Shown piece by piece: positions 61,722-64,000 of a stretch of 64,000 bases of DNA. This DNA comes from Leucobacter chinensis (GTDB lineage Bacteria > Actinomycetota > Actinomycetes > Actinomycetales > Microbacteriaceae): NCBI RefSeq assembly GCF_019049105.1, contig NZ_JAHQZR010000008.1:1-64000 (forward strand). Reading direction: 5' to 3'. Each line of letters begins with the position of its first letter. The stretch's first letter is position 1. Made by a program: the position numbers and the translations under genes. Under the pieces are notes generated by a model that was given only the letters and a program-made list of their open reading frames with translations, was not told the origin of the DNA and did not search any database.

Positions 61722-62216
61722 ATGGCGTTACGCTCAGACTGGTCAGGCGAGGCCTGCCCGATTCGACGGGCAGTCGACGTGGTTGGCGACCCGTGGGTGC
61801 TCTTAATCGTCGGAGAGGTGCTGCATGGCAACGGCCGGTTTGAGCAGTTGCGCGGCACGCTCGGCATCTCTGAGGCGGTGCTCAGTAGGCGCCTCAAGAT
61901 GATGGTCGAAACGGGCCTGCTCACCAAAGTCGATTACGATGACGCCGGCCGCGTGCGCCAGGGGTACGCGGCGACCGAGGCTGCGAGCGACCTTCTTCCT
62001 ATCGTGCAGCAGCTTGCTCTCTGGGGCGAGAAGCACACCGGTGCGCCGACTGGCGGAACGCCCATCGTCATGGTGCACCGCAGCTGCGGCCAAGAGACGA
62101 CGCGGGCTGAGGTCTGCAGCGCCTGTGGCGAGAAGCTCGTTGCCGAGCAGATGCGGTGGATCAACCCCAGCGATAACACGGGCCGTGATCTCGTGGGCCC
62201 GGGAGTGCTCGTATGA
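61722..62216 (+). CDS. HxlR family transcriptional regulator
   Basis: A 164-residue regulator with the HxlR winged helix (CPIRRAVDVVGDPWVLLIVGE in part, FEQLRGTLGISEAVLSRRL in part) and a C-terminal segment with four cysteines (HRSCG...EVCSACGEKL), suggesting bound zinc or redox sensing. Family members often sense reactive electrophiles or aldehydes and control adjacent reductases. ATG 61722 has GGAGG upstream; a TTG at 61680 is also in frame. It overlaps the next gene by four bases. Confidence 0.87.
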   Translation: MALRSDWSGEACPIRRAVDVVGDPWVLLIVGEVLHGNGRFEQLRGTLGISEAVLSRRLKMMVETGLLTKVDYDDAGRVRQGYAATEAASDLLPIVQQLALWGEKHTGAPTGGTPIVMVHRSCGQETTRAEVCSACGEKLVAEQMRWINPSDNTGRDLVGPGVLV

Positions 62217-63157
62217 GTGAGCGCGCGGCGGCGCTCGATGCCTGGCTCGCATACCTCGCCTGTCCCGCCTGCGCGGCGGGGCAGAGCCAGCACGTGCGGC
62301 GTGAGGCTGGCGCCGTGCGCTGCGAACGTGGCCACGCGTTCGACATTGCGCGCCAGGGGTACGTCAACCTCGGAGCCAGCCAGAAAGACGCGCGGGCCGA
62401 TACCGCTGCTATGGTGATGGCGCGCGAAGCCATGCACGCATCAGGTGCTTTTGATGCGATCTCGCGTGCGTTGAACGCCGCGGTCTCCGCCCGAGACTGG
62501 GGCGAGGGCGAGTTACGCTTCGCCGATCTCGCTGGCGGATCGGGGTTTTACGCGGCCCGGCTTCTCGACTCGCTCGCGGCTGGTGACGTGGACGAGCCCC
62601 GCGTTCAGGCTCGCGGCCTCGTGCTTGATCTCTCGACCGCAGCCCTGAAGCGCGCGGTCGCCGCTCACGAGCGTATCGCCGGCGTTGCGGCCGACCTGAC
62701 GAAGGGTATCCCGCTGCGCGACGGATCGGTTCACGCGCTCGTGAACGTTTTCGGCCCGCGCAACGGGGCCGAGATGAGGCGTGTGCTCGCGAGCGACGGC
62801 GCCTGTTTCGTCGTCTCGCCGAGCAACCGCCACCTTGCAGAGCTCGTCGGCGAGCTCGGCATGCTGCAGGTGGCCGACGACAAGGCAGAGCGGGTCGAAC
62901 GGGCAATGCAGGGCTTCACCGTGCAGGGGCGGGAACGCTGCGAGGAGCGGGTCGAGTTTGGCGAAGCGCAACTCAGGAACATCATTGCGATGGGCCCGAG
63001 CGTGCACCATGTGAACGGCGAAGAGATCGCGGCGCGGGTCGCCTCGCTACTCGAACGGGCCGGGAGGAACACGATCGAGGTGACGATGAGCGTTGACGTG
63101 ACGACATTCGTGCCAAGTGACCCCGTCTCAGCCGCACCGAAAAAGATGGGTGCGTGA
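62213..63157 (+). CDS. RlmA-type 23S rRNA (guanine) methyltransferase
   Basis: A 314-residue protein with the RlmA layout: an N-terminal zinc site (CPAC...CERGH), the ARQGYVNLGASQKDARADTAAM linker (cited in part), and a class I SAM domain (DLAGGSGFYAARLL). Enterobacterial RlmA methylates G745; Gram-positive RlmA(II)/TlrB methylates G748 in the macrolide-binding tunnel. By lineage the latter is more likely, but sequence alone does not prove it. ATG 62213 overlaps the HxlR stop (ATGA), so the two are coupled. Confidence 0.84.
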   Translation: MSERAAALDAWLAYLACPACAAGQSQHVRREAGAVRCERGHAFDIARQGYVNLGASQKDARADTAAMVMAREAMHASGAFDAISRALNAAVSARDWGEGELRFADLAGGSGFYAARLLDSLAAGDVDEPRVQARGLVLDLSTAALKRAVAAHERIAGVAADLTKGIPLRDGSVHALVNVFGPRNGAEMRRVLASDGACFVVSPSNRHLAELVGELGMLQVADDKAERVERAMQGFTVQGRERCEERVEFGEAQLRNIIAMGPSVHHVNGEEIAARVASLLERAGRNTIEVTMSVDVTTFVPSDPVSAAPKKMGA

Positions 63158-63184
63158 AGCCGTCACCCGAGTTAGGGTGAAACC

Positions 63185-63937
63185 ATGAAGCTTCAAGGAA
63201 TTACCGCACTGATTACTGGCGCAGCCTCAGGGCTCGGCGCCGCAACCGCCAAGGCTCTCGTTGATGGGGGAGCCGAGGTGCTCGGCCTCGATCTTGCCTC
63301 GTCAATCGAGAAGGCCACCAAGGTCGAGGGAGTGACACTCGTCGCGGCCGACGTGACGAGTGAAGACGAAGTGAGCGCCGCGATTGAGGGCTACGAGGGC
63401 GCACCGCTGCGCGTCGTGGTTAACTGCGCCGGCATTGCTCCAGCAGAGCTCACGGTCTCACCGCGCGGCGCGCACAGCCTCGACCTCTTTCGCAAGACCA
63501 TCGATATTAACCTCGTCGGCACCTTCAACGTCTTGCGCCTCGGCGCCCTTGCGATGTCGAAGACGGAGCCGCTCGAGCACGGTCAGCGCGGCGTCGTGGT
63601 GAACACCGCTTCGGTCGCGGCCTATGAGGGGCAGATTGGCCAGGCCGCCTACGCTGCGTCGAAGGCCGGCGTTGTCGGCCTCACCATTACTGCGGCGCGC
63701 GACCTCGCACGGCTCGGTATTCGCGTGAACACGATTGCCCCTGGCATCGTCGACACCCCGATGCTTGCGGGGCTGCCGGAGCGGGTAACCGACGCTCTCG
63801 CAGAGAGCGTTCCCTTCCCGCACCGGCTCGCCCAGCCCGCCGAGTACGCGCAGCTCGCGAAGATGATCATCGAGCACGACTACCTGAACGGCGAGACCAT
63901 TCGCATGGACGGCGCCATTCGCATGGCGCCGAAGTAG
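63185..63937 (+). CDS. SDR oxidoreductase, 3-hydroxyacyl-CoA dehydrogenase (HSD10-like)
   Basis: A 250-residue short-chain dehydrogenase with the cofactor loop TGAASGLG (about residues 11-18), NCAGIAP, the catalytic Ser-Tyr-Lys (NTASVAA, YAASK) and the IAPGIVDTPML loop. The sequence is close to type II 3-hydroxyacyl-CoA dehydrogenases, which oxidise 3-hydroxy-2-methylbutyryl-CoA and related acyl-CoAs. TAGGGT ends five bases before ATG 63185. Confidence 0.9.
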   Translation: MKLQGITALITGAASGLGAATAKALVDGGAEVLGLDLASSIEKATKVEGVTLVAADVTSEDEVSAAIEGYEGAPLRVVVNCAGIAPAELTVSPRGAHSLDLFRKTIDINLVGTFNVLRLGALAMSKTEPLEHGQRGVVVNTASVAAYEGQIGQAAYAASKAGVVGLTITAARDLARLGIRVNTIAPGIVDTPMLAGLPERVTDALAESVPFPHRLAQPAEYAQLAKMIIEHDYLNGETIRMDGAIRMAPK

Positions 63938-63946
63938 GCCACCGCG

Positions 63947-64000
63947 CTAAATAATGCGGCGACCTTCGCGCTTCGCTTGACGAAGCTCTGTGAAGAACGC
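63947..64000 (-). CDS. possible C-terminal end of a gene running off the window
   Basis: On the minus strand an open frame enters from the right edge and ends at 63947 with TAG after 17 codons (AFFTELRQAKREGRRII). The basic, helical tail looks like a real C-terminus and nothing else occupies the region, but it is too short to identify. Confidence 0.35.
   Translation of the reverse strand, partial: AFFTELRQAKREGRRII

Overview
This window is chromosomal DNA from a high-GC actinobacterium, most likely a member of the Microbacteriaceae (a Leucobacter-like organism is my best guess from the gene set; no 16S gene is present to confirm it). The signs are mycothiol-linked genes (mca, mycoredoxin), an acyl-CoA carboxylase epsilon subunit, HtaA-type haem proteins, a groEL2 under a CIRCE element, DUF4245/DUF4307 membrane proteins and an Erm(X)-like methyltransferase. 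Many genes appear to be leaderless: a TANNNT hexamer ends 5-7 bases before the start codon at about fourteen genes.

Layout. 1-6.3 kb: haem uptake locus, with two cell-surface HtaA proteins, then hmuV-hmuU on the minus strand and hmuT divergent from them across a DtxR/IdeR-type iron box. 6.3-8.7 kb: a LytR_C protein and groEL2 with CIRCE operators. 8.9-18.8 kb: one giant gene for a 3,294-residue DUF11-repeat surface protein with an LPNTG sortase anchor. 18.9-24.5 kb: Nudix CoA pyrophosphatase, accE and accD-type carboxylase subunits, biotin ligase, a PH-domain membrane protein, an NTF2-like protein and a YqaJ nuclease. 24.4-31.7 kb: an orphan OmpR-type response regulator, rplJ-rplL with a probable leader attenuator, then nusA-ylxR-infB-rbfA. 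The gaps around rplJL hold three different short tandem arrays (7-, 9- and 8-mers) and a perfect 24-bp inverted repeat. 31.7-41.1 kb: mutY, truB, two small membrane proteins, ribF, a SNF2 helicase, pfkA, mycoredoxin, and a Pit phosphate transporter behind PHO-box-like direct repeats. 41.1-50.6 kb: aldehyde dehydrogenase, AI-2E family transporter, threonine dehydratase, greA, DUF4307, mca, TrhA/haemolysin III, uppS and a PIN-PhoH protein. 50.6-64 kb: an erm gene with an upstream leader peptide, an acyl-CoA dehydrogenase, an amidohydrolase-MFS pair divergent from a two-domain Lrp/AsnC regulator, fumC, DUF4245, xseB-xseA, a zinc-type alcohol dehydrogenase divergent from an HxlR regulator, an RlmA-type rRNA methyltransferase and an SDR.

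Most of the region is core metabolism and information processing. The most notable finds are: (1) a 20-codon open frame, apparently leaderless, upstream of erm that ends in an RLR macrolide-arrest motif, followed by hairpins, which looks like an inducible erm attenuator; (2) PHO-box direct repeats at the pit promoter; (3) an iron box that overlaps both divergent haem-uptake promoters; (4) a cluster of unrelated microsatellite-like arrays plus a long perfect hairpin around rplJL; (5) the giant anchored repeat protein; (6) the consistent leaderless start context. No tRNA, rRNA, CRISPR array, insertion sequence or prophage was seen.
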